Positions 17,943-26,377 are shown, numbered from the stretch's first letter. The stretch: DNA of 64,000 nucleotides from Saccharopolyspora hirsuta (GCF_008630535.1 NZ_VWPH01000001.1:62001-126000), one strand, 5' to 3'. Numbers and translations are program-made. The notes: a model not told the origin generated them from the sequence alone.

Positions 17943-19184
17943 ATGCCAAAGCCCGAACCGGCCATCAAGAATCCGGACAAGGGATACGTAGCACTTCTCG
18001 GGTGGAGCCTCAACGCGGTGGAGGCTCTCGACCGGTTCGACCGGCGGTACGTCGTCGTAGCGCCGGACTGGGCCGAGGAGTACTGCTCGGAACACGACAT
18101 TCCCTACTTGCCGTGGAACTTCGAGCGGCTCAACGACCGCTCGATGGAGATCGCCGAGACGCTCAAGGCGGAGGGCGTCGACATCGCGATCCCGCTCTTC
18201 GAGGAGACGGTGGAGTGGGCCGGGGCGATCAACTCCGTCCTGCTGGACAACCCGCGCCTGTTCGGGCAGGCCATGCTGCTGCGGGACAAGGCGCTGATGA
18301 AGCGCCGCGCCCAGCTGGGCGGGATCCGGGTCGGGATCTTCGAGGAGGCCCACGACCGGGACGACGTGATCCGCTTCCTCAAGCGCGTCAACCAGACGTT
18401 GCTCAAGCTCGACGGGGACCCGAACGACCCGATCCACATCAAGGCGTTCGACAAGGCCGGGTGCCTGGGGCACCGGGTGATCCGCACGCCGGACGAGATC
18501 GACACGATTCCGGACGAGGAGTTCCCGGTCCTCATGGAGTCGCACCTCGACGGCTGGGAGTTCGCCGTCGAGGCGTGGATCCACAACGGGAAGATCAAGT
18601 TCCTCAACATCTCCGAGTACGTCACGCTCGGTTACTCGGTGTTCGTTCCGGCGACGCCGGAGCTGGAGCGGTACCGGCCGCAGATCACCGCGCAGATCGA
18701 GAAGCTCATCAAGACCTTCGACATCGAGTTCGGGTTCGTGCACCCGGAGTACTTCGTCACCAGCGACGGCGAGATGTACTTCGGCGAGGTCGCCTACCGA
18801 CCGCCCGGTTTCAAGGTCTTCGAGCTGCTGGAGCGGGCGTACGGGTTCAACGCCTACCAGGGGCTGGTGCTGGCCTTCGACCCGAAGACGACCGAGGAGG
18901 AGATCGACGCCTTCTTCCCGCGCGAGGTCGTCGACGCGACCGGGGTCGCGGGCTGCTTCGGCGTCTACCCGCGCCGCCGGGTAGTCAACGAGCTGCGGAT
19001 CCCGGAGGAGACCGAGGACGATGACTACTACGAGTCGCACGACCTCTCGGCGCCGCTGGAGGAGACGGTCACCAAGAGGACCGCGTTCGGCAACCACTGG
19101 GGTCTGGTGTACTTCTTCGGTGACGACCCCTACCGGATGCGCGATCTGTTGAAGAAGCAGGAAGAGCTCGACTTCTACGTCTGA
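17943..19184 (+). CDS. ATP-grasp domain protein of unknown substrate
   Basis: A 413-residue ATP-grasp protein. Residues 1-100 form a Rossmann-like pre-ATP-grasp domain (GYVALLGWS). RDKALMKRRAQLGG (about 119) starts the ATP-grasp fold, Lys167 in HIKAF is the likely ATP-binding lysine, LMESHLDGWEFAVEAW follows, and HPEYF (His267, Glu269) with GEVAYRPPG (Glu282, Arg286) provides the Mg/ATP site. This is the carbamoyl-phosphate-synthase/biotin-carboxylase-like branch, whose members join a carboxylate to an amine or similar group. GAGGAG precedes the ATG. It is 40 bp upstream of, and probably cotranscribed with, the unusual 681-residue protein. Confidence 0.85.
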   Translation: MPKPEPAIKNPDKGYVALLGWSLNAVEALDRFDRRYVVVAPDWAEEYCSEHDIPYLPWNFERLNDRSMEIAETLKAEGVDIAIPLFEETVEWAGAINSVLLDNPRLFGQAMLLRDKALMKRRAQLGGIRVGIFEEAHDRDDVIRFLKRVNQTLLKLDGDPNDPIHIKAFDKAGCLGHRVIRTPDEIDTIPDEEFPVLMESHLDGWEFAVEAWIHNGKIKFLNISEYVTLGYSVFVPATPELERYRPQITAQIEKLIKTFDIEFGFVHPEYFVTSDGEMYFGEVAYRPPGFKVFELLERAYGFNAYQGLVLAFDPKTTEEEIDAFFPREVVDATGVAGCFGVYPRRRVVNELRIPEETEDDDYYESHDLSAPLEETVTKRTAFGNHWGLVYFFGDDPYRMRDLLKKQEELDFYV

Positions 19185-19224
19185 CGGCTCCGCCGGGCGC
19201 AGGAGACCTACCCGAGGGACACCT

Positions 19225-21270
19225 TTGAAACGGAATGCCGACGTCACGGGCGAGGTCACGACGCTGGACAAGCGCGTGGCCTCGCTCGACGCCGCTGTTC
19301 AAGCCATGGCCGAGACCCGCGACTTCGGGAAGCACGCGAAGCTGCGGCGGGTCCTGGAGGCGCTGCGGCGGGTGCTGCTGCAGCCGGGCGGCGCCGCAGC
19401 TGTCCAGGCCCGGGCGCAGGCGCTGGAGGAGGCCGGCCTGTTCGCGGGTACCGACTGGGCATCGCCGGAGATCCTGCTCCCGTCGCTGGTCGGCCCCGGG
19501 CTGCGCAGCGGGGACGCGGACACCGTCGTGGTGGAGGCGACCAGCGAGCTGCGGATGCTCGCCGTCGCCCGCGGCGAGTACGAGCACCCGACCGTCTCCG
19601 CCGAGGACGCGCGCCAGTTCCTCTCCCAGGTGCTGGCGATGAACCTGGAGCTGCTGTTCACCCCGCCCAGCGAGGCGGAGCGGGTCCGGCAGGGCCGGAC
19701 CGCGCAGCTGATCCGGGACCTGTTCCGGCACCTCGCCGAGGAGATCGGCTACGACAACGTGCTGGACGAGCTGGTCGACGAGATCTGGCGGATCCTGCGC
19801 CAGCGCCCGATCCAGGTCGACCAGGTGCAGTCGCTGATCACCCGGATCGCGATCTACCGCGACGATCCGGACGTCGACCTGGGCCCGTCGGCCGGGCAGG
19901 GCCTCGACCGGCTCATCACCAGCCTGTTCGGGACCACCGAGGCGTGCCGGGACGACCCCGGCCTGGACGTCTTCCGCGCCAGGCTGGAGGCGATGGACAC
20001 CGGTGGCCTGCAGTACGAGGCCACCGGGTTCGCCCGGGCGATGCACGACACCGGGCTGGTGTCGCCCTACCACGCCGAGCTGCTGCGGTTCCTGCTGCAC
20101 GAGAGCGACTACCTGGTCGGTGAGGCGCTCGGGTTGTCCGACATCGGCCGCAACTGCCTGCTGCGCTACCGCGACCTGGTGCACCGGCTGATCGAGGAAG
20201 CGGTGCACCCGCAGACCGCGCAGTGCGTCTACGGGCTTGCGCTGCTGCTCGACCGCGGCATCCTCTACGAGCCGCCGGTGGTGCCTGCGCTGTGGCGCCA
20301 GCTGGCCCTGGACCTAGCGCCGGTCGCGCGGCAGCGGTTGACGGCGGTGTTCGGCGACCAGCCGGGGCCGAACGCGCGATTGACCGCGGGCGTGCTGTCG
20401 GTGCTGGGCCAGCCGCTCGGTGTCGGGCAGGGCGACAACCCGACCTGCCAGTCGGCCCGCGCGCTGTCGATGTGGGCGTACAACGACCCGGACTACCTGC
20501 TGCAGGTGGTGGTCTGGGCGGCCCGCGACGACGAGATCATCATGCACTTCGAGGGCCAGCCGGTCTCGTCGAAGGACTGCGACACCGGTGTCGCGAGCAC
20601 CCTGCCGGTGGACCTGGACCCGGTGTCGTTGCTGGTGGTGCCCCACCTGGACCGGATCTACGCGGAGATGGGCAGGCGCTGCGCCGATCGGCCCGGGGAC
20701 CCGCACCGGTGGGTCAACCCCGAGTTCCACGGCTGGTGGGCGGGCCGCGGGTTCTGGATCAACGTCGAGGTCGCGACCGGCAAGCTGGTCGACCTCGACG
20801 GGTTCCTGCGGCAGTTCCACGCGAGCTACCACCCCGCTTACAACGGCGGGCAGCCGGTGATCCACCCGCAGCCGGCGGGCATCGCGGTCACCGACAGCGC
20901 CGCCCGCTACATCGGCTGGCACGCGATCACGATCCTGCGGGTCGCACCGGATCCGCAGGACGTCATGCGGGTGTACTTCTTCAACCCGAACAACGACAGC
21001 GGCCAGGACTGGGGCGACGGCGTGGTGGTCTCCACCGCGGGCAACGGCGAGCGGTTCGGCGAGGCCTCGCTGCCGTTCGACCAGTTCGCCTCGCGGCTCT
21101 ACATCTTCCACGCCGACCCGCTCGAGCGCGGGGAGCCGGAGAGCGTGCCCGCCGAGGACGTCGCGCGGATCATCGGCTACATCGAGCGCAGCTGGGGCGC
21201 CGACCGCCTGCCCGCGGGTGAGCTGCAGGCCACGAAGGATCCGCAGTCCGACCCGCGCGCACCCCGGTGA
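19225..21270 (+). CDS. Uncharacterised protein with a papain-like C-terminal signature
   Basis: A 681-residue cytoplasmic protein without signal peptide or membrane segments. I do not recognise the family. Residues 1-390 appear mostly helical. From about 395 the sequence GVGQGDNPTCQSARAL places Gln402 six residues before Cys408, the spacing of the papain oxyanion-hole glutamine and nucleophile, and GWHAITILRV (His566) and FFNPNN (Asn587) follow in the order of a papain-type triad. A transglutaminase-like or peptide-cleaving role is inferred only. TTG start with GAGGG six bases upstream. Pairing with an ATP-grasp ligase suggests a make-and-process pair. Confidence 0.8.
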   Translation: MKRNADVTGEVTTLDKRVASLDAAVQAMAETRDFGKHAKLRRVLEALRRVLLQPGGAAAVQARAQALEEAGLFAGTDWASPEILLPSLVGPGLRSGDADTVVVEATSELRMLAVARGEYEHPTVSAEDARQFLSQVLAMNLELLFTPPSEAERVRQGRTAQLIRDLFRHLAEEIGYDNVLDELVDEIWRILRQRPIQVDQVQSLITRIAIYRDDPDVDLGPSAGQGLDRLITSLFGTTEACRDDPGLDVFRARLEAMDTGGLQYEATGFARAMHDTGLVSPYHAELLRFLLHESDYLVGEALGLSDIGRNCLLRYRDLVHRLIEEAVHPQTAQCVYGLALLLDRGILYEPPVVPALWRQLALDLAPVARQRLTAVFGDQPGPNARLTAGVLSVLGQPLGVGQGDNPTCQSARALSMWAYNDPDYLLQVVVWAARDDEIIMHFEGQPVSSKDCDTGVASTLPVDLDPVSLLVVPHLDRIYAEMGRRCADRPGDPHRWVNPEFHGWWAGRGFWINVEVATGKLVDLDGFLRQFHASYHPAYNGGQPVIHPQPAGIAVTDSAARYIGWHAITILRVAPDPQDVMRVYFFNPNNDSGQDWGDGVVVSTAGNGERFGEASLPFDQFASRLYIFHADPLERGEPESVPAEDVARIIGYIERSWGADRLPAGELQATKDPQSDPRAPR

Positions 21271-21326
21271 CCTGCTCTCCGCCACGCTGACGGGGCTGGG
21301 ATCGGCCTCGCCCGCCCATGACGCAC

Positions 21327-21364
21327 CGGTGGCTCCCCAGCCGACTTGAGCTGGGGAGCCACCG
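21327..21364. terminator. Bidirectional hairpin terminator
   Basis: A perfect 15-bp stem (arms 21327-21341 and 21350-21364, beginning CGGTGGCTCCCC) with an 8-nt loop lies between the convergent 681-residue gene and the cold-shock gene. It has no T-tract, as is common in high-GC actinomycetes. Confidence 0.8.
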
Positions 21365-21380
21365 AAGAGCGGAGAGCGGG

Positions 21381-21584
21381 TCAGACCACGCGCACGAGGT
21401 CGGCCTGCGGGCCCTTGGGGCCCTGGCTGACCTCGTAGGTCACCTGCTGGTCCTCCTCCAGGCTCCGGAAGCCGCCGGCGTCGATGGCCGAGTAGTGCAC
21501 GAACACGTCCGGGCCGCCCTCGTCCGGGGCGATGAAGCCGAAGCCCTTTTCCGAGTTGAACCACTTCACGGTTCCGTTGGTCAT
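21381..21584 (-). CDS. Cold-shock domain protein (CspA family)
   Basis: A 67-residue single cold-shock domain, the usual length. The RNP1 motif KGFGFI and the RNP2 motif DVFVHYSAI are intact, as is the N-terminal GTVKWFN. Such proteins bind single-stranded RNA and DNA and act as RNA chaperones or antiterminators. AGGAGGAG stands just before the ATG. The 237 bp upstream, to 21821, contain no gene and probably hold the promoter and leader. Confidence 0.97.
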   Translation of the reverse strand: MTNGTVKWFNSEKGFGFIAPDEGGPDVFVHYSAIDAGGFRSLEEDQQVTYEVSQGPKGPQADLVRVV

Positions 21585-21821
21585 GTGAGTCTCCTCCTGG
21601 GAGCTGGGGTATGACGGGCAACCACACCGCGCGGTTGTCCGGGCCGGGGGATCTCAGACGGCGGCTAACTCCAGCTGCGACCAAAGGAAGAAGCTCGCCC
21701 GCATCATCATCTGCGAGCATGCACGAAACACGAACCCAGAAACAACGGCCACTGCTGACCATACACGCCACGCGGTCGTCGTCAAGCAGGGCGCGGCGGT
21801 GATCGCAGTCGAAGTTCTGCG

Positions 21822-22283
21822 TCAGCTGGTCCGGTGGGGGGCGTCCGGGGGCGCTGCCGTCGGCGCGAGCGCGGTGTGGATCGTGTCGTGGCACTCGAGC
21901 AGGGCGTGGAGGCCTGCTGCCTGGAGCGCGTCCTGAACGGCGCGGTTCGAGGTGACGATGCGGAGGGTGCCGCCGCGGGTTTGGGTCAGCATGTGGGCGT
22001 GGGTCAGCAGCTGCAGGTCCGGGACGTTGAGCAAGTACATGGTGCTGAGGTCCACGACGACCAGCCGGGTCGTCGACGTCGGCTGCGGCCAGAGGATCGT
22101 CTCGAGCTTCTCCACCGTTTCGGCATCGACGGTGCCGCTCACGGTGATGACGACCGTGTCGGGTCTGGGGAAGGTCGCCTGGACGCTAGGTCCAGCTGGC
22201 GGTCTCCCCTCGATGGTCTCGCGGAGCGCCACGGCCTGCGCGTTCTCGGTGCGGGCCTCGGGAGTTCGATTCTCAGGAGTCAT
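21822..22283 (-). CDS. STAS domain protein, anti-sigma factor antagonist-like
   Basis: A 153-residue protein whose residues 40-140 form a STAS domain (VVITVSGTVDAETVEKLE; RLVVVDLSTMYLLNVPDL; LRIVTSNRAVQDALQAAG). In RsbV/SpoIIAA antagonists the DLS motif is followed by Asp-Ser-Ser with a phosphorylated serine; here the aligned residues are Asn86-Val87-Pro88, so that phosphorylation site is missing. It sits beside a SpoIIE-type phosphatase and behind a palindrome-overlapped promoter. It may be a constitutively active antagonist or a sensor/scaffold (inference). Confidence 0.85.
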   Translation of the reverse strand: MTPENRTPEARTENAQAVALRETIEGRPPAGPSVQATFPRPDTVVITVSGTVDAETVEKLETILWPQPTSTTRLVVVDLSTMYLLNVPDLQLLTHAHMLTQTRGGTLRIVTSNRAVQDALQAAGLHALLECHDTIHTALAPTAAPPDAPHRTS

Positions 22284-22356
22284 TCAGTTGTCCTTCCGCG
22301 GGCGAGCCTTCTCGCGGCTCGGTCCAGTGGCTGTGCGCAGCGAAGCTCCGTGTGAT

Positions 22357-22386
22357 CTTATAGTTTGCTTGCCGTAGGACAAGCAA
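22357..22386 (-). promoter_or_regulatory. STAS gene promoter overlapped by a MarR-type palindrome
   Basis: Leftward TTGCTT (22381-22386), an 18-bp spacer and TATAAG (22357-22362) form a promoter. The 22-bp imperfect palindrome TTGCTTGCCGTAGGACAAGC+AA (22365-22386) covers its -35 and spacer. Its architecture matches the palindrome at 24408-24431, so the local MarR protein probably represses here. Confidence 0.6.
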
Positions 22387-22451
22387 GTGTCGTGGCGCGT
22401 TGATCACGGGTCGCTACTGCGTGCGAGCGGTACCGGCGCCCTCAATATTGA

Positions 22452-22465
22452 TTGCCATATGGCAA
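22452..22465. promoter_or_regulatory. TTGCC-N4-GGCAA palindrome
   Basis: TTGCCATATGGCAA is a perfect 14-bp palindrome upstream of the STAS gene and between it and the phosphatase gene. Similar TTGCC-N4-GGCAA sites occur at 17728-17741 and 25985-25998. The binding protein is unknown. Confidence 0.4.
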
Positions 22466-22527
22466 ATAAGCTGCATGTCTCGTGCGTGGTGGGGGAGTGT
22501 GCTCCGGGTGACGGGGACGAGAGCCGA

Positions 22528-23730
22528 TCAGAGCAGGATCCAGTTCCGTTCCTGCGCCGCGGGGCTCCCGCCGTGGTGCGGTCCCAGCCAGTCGACGCAC
22601 ACCGCCACGGCGTCGTCGTCCAGGTCGCTGTCCTGGAGGAAGGCCCGGAGGTCGCTGAGCAGCGATCGCACGGCTTCGGCCGGGTCCAGGTGCCGACTGC
22701 TGTACAGCGCTCGTCGCAGGGCGCTGGTGCTGTAGTTGCGGTCCGCGAGCACGGCGTCGTAGATGCCGTCGGTGAGGATGAAGAGCCGGTCTCCCGGCTC
22801 GAGCTGGAAGTGCTGCACCTCGTACTCGGTGCCGTCGAGTATCCCGAGCGGGAGCTGGGCGTCCAGGTCGACCTGTTCGACACCGTCGTCGCGGACGCGC
22901 CATACCCGGGGTGAGCCGGCGTCGATGGCGCGGACCTCACCGGTTACCAGGTCGATCTGCATCAGGAGCGTCGAGACGTGCTGGGACCCCGCGTGATGCG
23001 ACCAGATGGCCTGGTCGGCGAGCGCTGCCTGCGTGGCGAGGTTGGCTCCGCTGCGGCGGGCGTTGCGCAGCGCTGTGATCGCCAAGGTGGTCAGCATGGC
23101 GGCGGAGGTGCTCTCGCCCATGCCGTTGGTGACCGCGACGGTCAGCGAGTCGACGTCCTGGGCCCAGTCGAAGTTGTCGCCGCGGACGGCGTAGGCGGGT
23201 TCGAGCTGGCCCGCGAGCCGGTAAGCAGCGCATTCCGCGGAACGCACGGGTAACAGCTGCCATTGCATCTCAGCGGCGAGCGTCAGCCGTTGGGGTCGGC
23301 GCGCGCGCCGGTACCGGTCGGTCGCCACTTCCGCGAGGGTGATGGCGTGCGCGGCGAGCGCCGCTGCTTCCGCGAGTTCCTCGCGCGTCGCTTCGTCGGG
23401 CTCGTCAGGCAGCCGGAGCCAGAGGACGCCCAGCCGGTCGCCCCGAACGGTCATCGGCAGGTGCAGCGCCACTTCGCCGTCGAGCGGCTGTTGGACGTGC
23501 ACCTGGTCGCAGAAGACGCGCCCCTCCAAGGTCGCGACCAGGGGAATGCCGGGGCCCTCGGGTTCGAGCACCGGTTCCAGGACCGCGAGCCTGAGATCGA
23601 CCAGGTAGATCTCCAACCCGGCAACGCCGAAGTGGTGGCCCAGCAGCGCTTCGAGCACGCCCGGCAACTCGTGGGCGGGAGCGTTGCGCAGGGCTCGATC
23701 GATGGACTCGAGACGAGTGGGGACGATCAC
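22528..23730 (-). CDS. PP2C/SpoIIE-type serine phosphatase with an N-terminal sensor domain
   Basis: A 400-residue protein. Residues 1-140 resemble a GAF sensor, and about 165-385 form a SpoIIE/PP2C phosphatase domain (GDNFDW; NGMGESTSAAML; AGSPRVWRV; PLGILDG; ILTDGIYDA; DDDAVAVCV). Such enzymes dephosphorylate STAS antagonists. The aspartate that normally coordinates metal in the second motif (as in GDVMG) is Asn202 here, so catalysis may be weakened or altered. GTG start with GGAG upstream; it lies behind the STAS gene on the same strand but 244 bp apart, and diverges from marR. Confidence 0.85.
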   Translation of the reverse strand: MIVPTRLESIDRALRNAPAHELPGVLEALLGHHFGVAGLEIYLVDLRLAVLEPVLEPEGPGIPLVATLEGRVFCDQVHVQQPLDGEVALHLPMTVRGDRLGVLWLRLPDEPDEATREELAEAAALAAHAITLAEVATDRYRRARRPQRLTLAAEMQWQLLPVRSAECAAYRLAGQLEPAYAVRGDNFDWAQDVDSLTVAVTNGMGESTSAAMLTTLAITALRNARRSGANLATQAALADQAIWSHHAGSQHVSTLLMQIDLVTGEVRAIDAGSPRVWRVRDDGVEQVDLDAQLPLGILDGTEYEVQHFQLEPGDRLFILTDGIYDAVLADRNYSTSALRRALYSSRHLDPAEAVRSLLSDLRAFLQDSDLDDDAVAVCVDWLGPHHGGSPAAQERNWILL

Positions 23731-23848
23731 CTTTTCTCCGGCTTCACCTGGGCCCGCTCAACTGCGGGCGATCTTCGATCCTGACGTGACAGAATGCGTC
23801 CGGGAGTCCGAAGGAGCACGATGCACCCCGGCTAGGAGGATTGTTCTG

Positions 23849-24316
23849 GTGCGCCAACCCGAGTCTGTTTCCTCCGAAGCGCTGGACGACTTCGAAGCCG
23901 GTGTCGGGCTGCTCCTGGTCGTGTGGGCGCGCAGCGCCGAACGCATCAAGCCCAAGGTCTCGGCGTCGCAGCTGCGGGCGCTCGTCGTCGTGGACAGGCA
24001 CGGCGCCATCAACGTCATGAGCCTGGCCGACGAGCTGGGTTCGATCCCCTCCGTGACGAGCAGGCTGTGCGATCGGCTCCAGGCCGCCGGACTCCTCGAC
24101 CGGGTCGCCAGCGAGGGGGACCGCCGCGAGGTCATGCTCCAGCTGTCCAGGGACGGTCGCCGCCTGCTCCGCCAGTTCCGCCGGGAGCGCCAGGCCGACC
24201 TGAAACAGGTGCTGGACGCCATGAGCCCCCGAAGCCGCAGTGCGCTGCTCACCGGGATGAGCGCCTTCTACGCGGCCGCGACCGAGCTCGACCTGTCCGA
24301 GGACATGCTCGCCTGA
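23849..24316 (+). CDS. MarR family transcriptional regulator
   Basis: A 155-residue winged-helix regulator: KVSASQLRALVVVDRHGAIN leading helix, LADELGSIPSVTSRLCDRLQAAGLL recognition region and VASEGDRREVMLQLS wing. The GTG at 23849 is chosen because AGGAGGA (23834-23840) lies eight bases before it; the open frame extends upstream without family sequence. Divergent from the phosphatase gene; palindromes at 22365-22386 and 24408-24431 are candidate targets. The inducer is unknown. Confidence 0.9.
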   Translation: MRQPESVSSEALDDFEAGVGLLLVVWARSAERIKPKVSASQLRALVVVDRHGAINVMSLADELGSIPSVTSRLCDRLQAAGLLDRVASEGDRREVMLQLSRDGRRLLRQFRRERQADLKQVLDAMSPRSRSALLTGMSAFYAAATELDLSEDMLA

Positions 24317-24407
24317 CCTGCTGACCGGTGCTGTCCGTGCCAGACCGGGCTGGCCATTCCTGCCGGTCGGAGCGGCGCGGATGCGACCATGTCTTCGCCC
24401 TTCCCGT

Positions 24408-24431
24408 TTTACTTGTCGGAGGACAAGTAAA
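24408..24431. promoter_or_regulatory. 24-bp MarR-type palindrome
   Basis: Ten-base perfect arms TTTACTTGTC (24408-24417) and GACAAGTAAA (24422-24431) around GGAG. The same layout (TTRCTTGYC-N4-GACAAGYAA) occurs before the STAS gene at 22365-22386. It lies 92 bp after marR with no gene start immediately on either side. Confidence 0.6.
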
Positions 24432-24932
24432 GTACCGCCCTTGCGGCGTGCGGCACCAGCCGGGGCGGATGCGTCACCGGTTCGTCGTGATCTGGCAGCG
24501 GCACGGTCGAGCGCGCCTGCGGAAGCGGGCCGAGCGGTTCCCGTCCTGCGGACCGCGCCCACGTGATCTAGGCTGAGCGCTGCCGCACTCCCCCGCGGTA
24601 GAGGTCGGGACGTTCTCGGGCCCAGCTGCCATGCCTGGGCTCAGGACCTCTCGACGAGTTCCTGCCGGGCGGTGGTGGGCGGAGCCCCCAACGACCGCCG
24701 CCCACCGCCGCTCCCTCGAAGGACCCTTGCGTTCCCCCGTGGGCGACCGCCTGCGCGGTGGGTGGGTGTGGACAGCTACCGCTCCGGGTACCTCCATGTC
24801 CAAGGACTCCGGAGGTGGTGGAAGTGGTGGAGCCCCCCGGTGCCCGCCGGTGTGCACTCGTTCGGGCCCGTCGTCGGCCCGCGCTTCGACGCCGCCTGAG
24901 CTTGTCCAGATGCGTGATTTGGAGAGGGGGCG
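24432..24932. other. Intergenic stretch without a convincing gene
   Basis: About 500 bp between the palindrome and the Asp23 gene. Open frames on both strands have proline/arginine-rich, shadow-like translations and no ribosome sites. A small RNA or leader driven from near the 24408-24431 palindrome cannot be excluded. Confidence 0.4.
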
Positions 24933-25433
24933 GTGACGATGGCCGGTGAAGGTGCTGGTGCGCGGAGCCGGGAGGACGTCAGCACGGAATCCAGCTGGGC
25001 GACCACCTCAGCTCGGGCCGGCGAGGCGGCCACGACCGAGGTCGCCGAGACCGAGCACGGGCGCACCACGATCGCCGCCGGTGTGGTGCAGAAGATCGCC
25101 GCAGTCGCGACCCGCGAGATCTCCGGGGTGGCCGCGCTCGGGGGCGGTGTGGCGCGGGTGTTCGGTGCGCTGCGGGAACGCATCCCCGGATCTTCGGCTT
25201 CGCAGACCTCGGGCGTGGCGGTCGAAGTGGGGGAGAAGCAGGCTGCGATCGACCTGGAGATCACGGTGGAGTACGGGATCGCGCTGCCGGATCTGGCGCG
25301 GGCGGTGCGGCGCAACGTCATCACCGCGGTGGAGCGCATGACCGGGCTGGAGGTCGTGGAGGTCAACATCGTCGTCAGCGACATCCGCCTGCCCGGTGAG
25401 GAGGAATCCCCGGCTCCCGCGCGCGTGCAGTGA
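24933..25433 (+). CDS. Asp23/Gls24 family envelope stress protein
   Basis: A 166-residue protein. After a polar, Ser/Thr/Ala-rich N-terminus (about 40 residues) comes the Asp23 domain: GRTTIAAGVVQKIAAVATREISGVAALGG, then VAVEVGEKQAAIDLEITVEYG and VITAVERMTGLEVVEVNIVVSDI. These proteins associate with the membrane envelope and alkaline or cell-wall stress. GTG at 24933 or ATG at 24939 both fit the GGAGAGGGGG upstream. Immediate partners such as AmaP are not seen; a small unknown protein follows. Confidence 0.9.
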   Translation: MTMAGEGAGARSREDVSTESSWATTSARAGEAATTEVAETEHGRTTIAAGVVQKIAAVATREISGVAALGGGVARVFGALRERIPGSSASQTSGVAVEVGEKQAAIDLEITVEYGIALPDLARAVRRNVITAVERMTGLEVVEVNIVVSDIRLPGEEESPAPARVQ

Positions 25434-25570
25434 GGACCGCCGCCGGTTCGCGCTGTCCGGCTCGCCCGCTTCTTCGAAGCGCTTCGCAGGCCAGGCCCGG
25501 TCGCTGACCTGGGTGGTGGGCACGGGATGTGATCTTCGGTAGCGTGGCGGAATCGAACAGGAAGGCGGTG

Positions 25571-25783
25571 ATGCGAGTGAGCAACTCGGCTCCGAGCCAG
25601 ATGACCGTGGACCAGCTCGCCGAGATCGTGCAGCAGCTGCGCGAGAGCGGCTCGGGCGACACCCCGGTGGCCGTCAACGTCGGTGACCGCCTCGTCCTGC
25701 CCGTGTTGCACAGCGCTGTGCGATCCCACGAAGGGCACGCCTACCTCGAACTCCGCGCGCCCGACGTCACGCACATGGGCTAG
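25571..25783 (+). CDS. Small conserved-looking protein of unknown function
   Basis: A 70-residue soluble protein (MRVSNSAPSQMTVDQLAEIV; TPVAVNVGDRLVLPV; AYLELRAPDVTHMG) with a good AGGAAGG site five bases before the ATG at 25571. A frame extension to 25529 lacks one. No domain is recognised. Codon use is typical of the genome, which favours a real gene. Confidence 0.6.
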   Translation: MRVSNSAPSQMTVDQLAEIVQQLRESGSGDTPVAVNVGDRLVLPVLHSAVRSHEGHAYLELRAPDVTHMG

Positions 25784-25984
25784 GCCCACTCGGTGGGGAC
25801 GAGACGCGGGCGGTGTCACACGTTCGGCGGTACGCGGGAACGATCAACGCAGTACGGTCGGGACTCCGCCGCGCGCAGGAGCGTGGCGCCGGTGCCCCGG
25901 GTCGGCCCACCACGGCCCGGGGCACCGCCACGTTCGCGGTGACACCGCAGCCGGTGCCCAGCCTGCCGCGATCGTCCTGTTCAG

Positions 25985-25998
25985 TTGCCCAGTGGCAA
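25985..25998. promoter_or_regulatory. TTGCC-N4-GGCAA inverted repeat
   Basis: Third copy in the window of TTGCC-N4-GGCAA (spacer CAGT), located just after the end of the minus-strand hypothetical gene at 26018. Its position relative to genes differs from the other two copies, so a shared regulatory role is uncertain. Confidence 0.3.
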
Positions 25999-26017
25999 GT
26001 TGTTGGCGACGTCCGCA

Positions 26018-26377
26018 TCACGTTCGGGGGTCGATGACGCCCAGCAGACCGGGCAGACGTATTTCCTTCCCCGAGATGCACGTCAGTGCTCGCCATGCTT
26101 CGAGGAGCTCCCGGGTAGCACCTTCGGTATCGCCGTTGCCAGCGCGGTCGAGTCCGGACTTCACCTGCTCCACCACGTCGAGGTGCTCGGCCAGCAGGAG
26201 CGGAGCGACCTCGTCCAGCTCCGCGCGGGCATGGTCGAGGTCACCCATCGCCACCTGGTCCGGATCGACGTAGGTGTCCGGATCCGCTGTGGTGGCGCAC
26301 GCGGCCAGGACTCCCTGGACCCCCAGCTGCAGACGCCACGCGGCCTGCGCCACGTGGTCGGTACGGTCGCCGTCCAT
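26018..26377 (-). CDS. Hypothetical protein
   Basis: A 119-residue soluble, acidic, helix-rich protein (ACATTADPDTYVDPDQVAMG; HARAELDEVAPLLLAEHLDVV). No family is recognised. Third codon positions are strongly GC-biased as in neighbouring genes, which supports coding, but there is no clear ribosome site before the ATG at 26377. Possibly leaderless. Confidence 0.5.
   Translation of the reverse strand: MDGDRTDHVAQAAWRLQLGVQGVLAACATTADPDTYVDPDQVAMGDLDHARAELDEVAPLLLAEHLDVVEQVKSGLDRAGNGDTEGATRELLEAWRALTCISGKEIRLPGLLGVIDPRT

Noticed and set aside
24474-24857. 127-residue minus-strand frame in the marR-Asp23 gap
   Set aside because: Pro/Arg/Gly-rich, no ribosome site and no recognisable fold; treated as non-coding.
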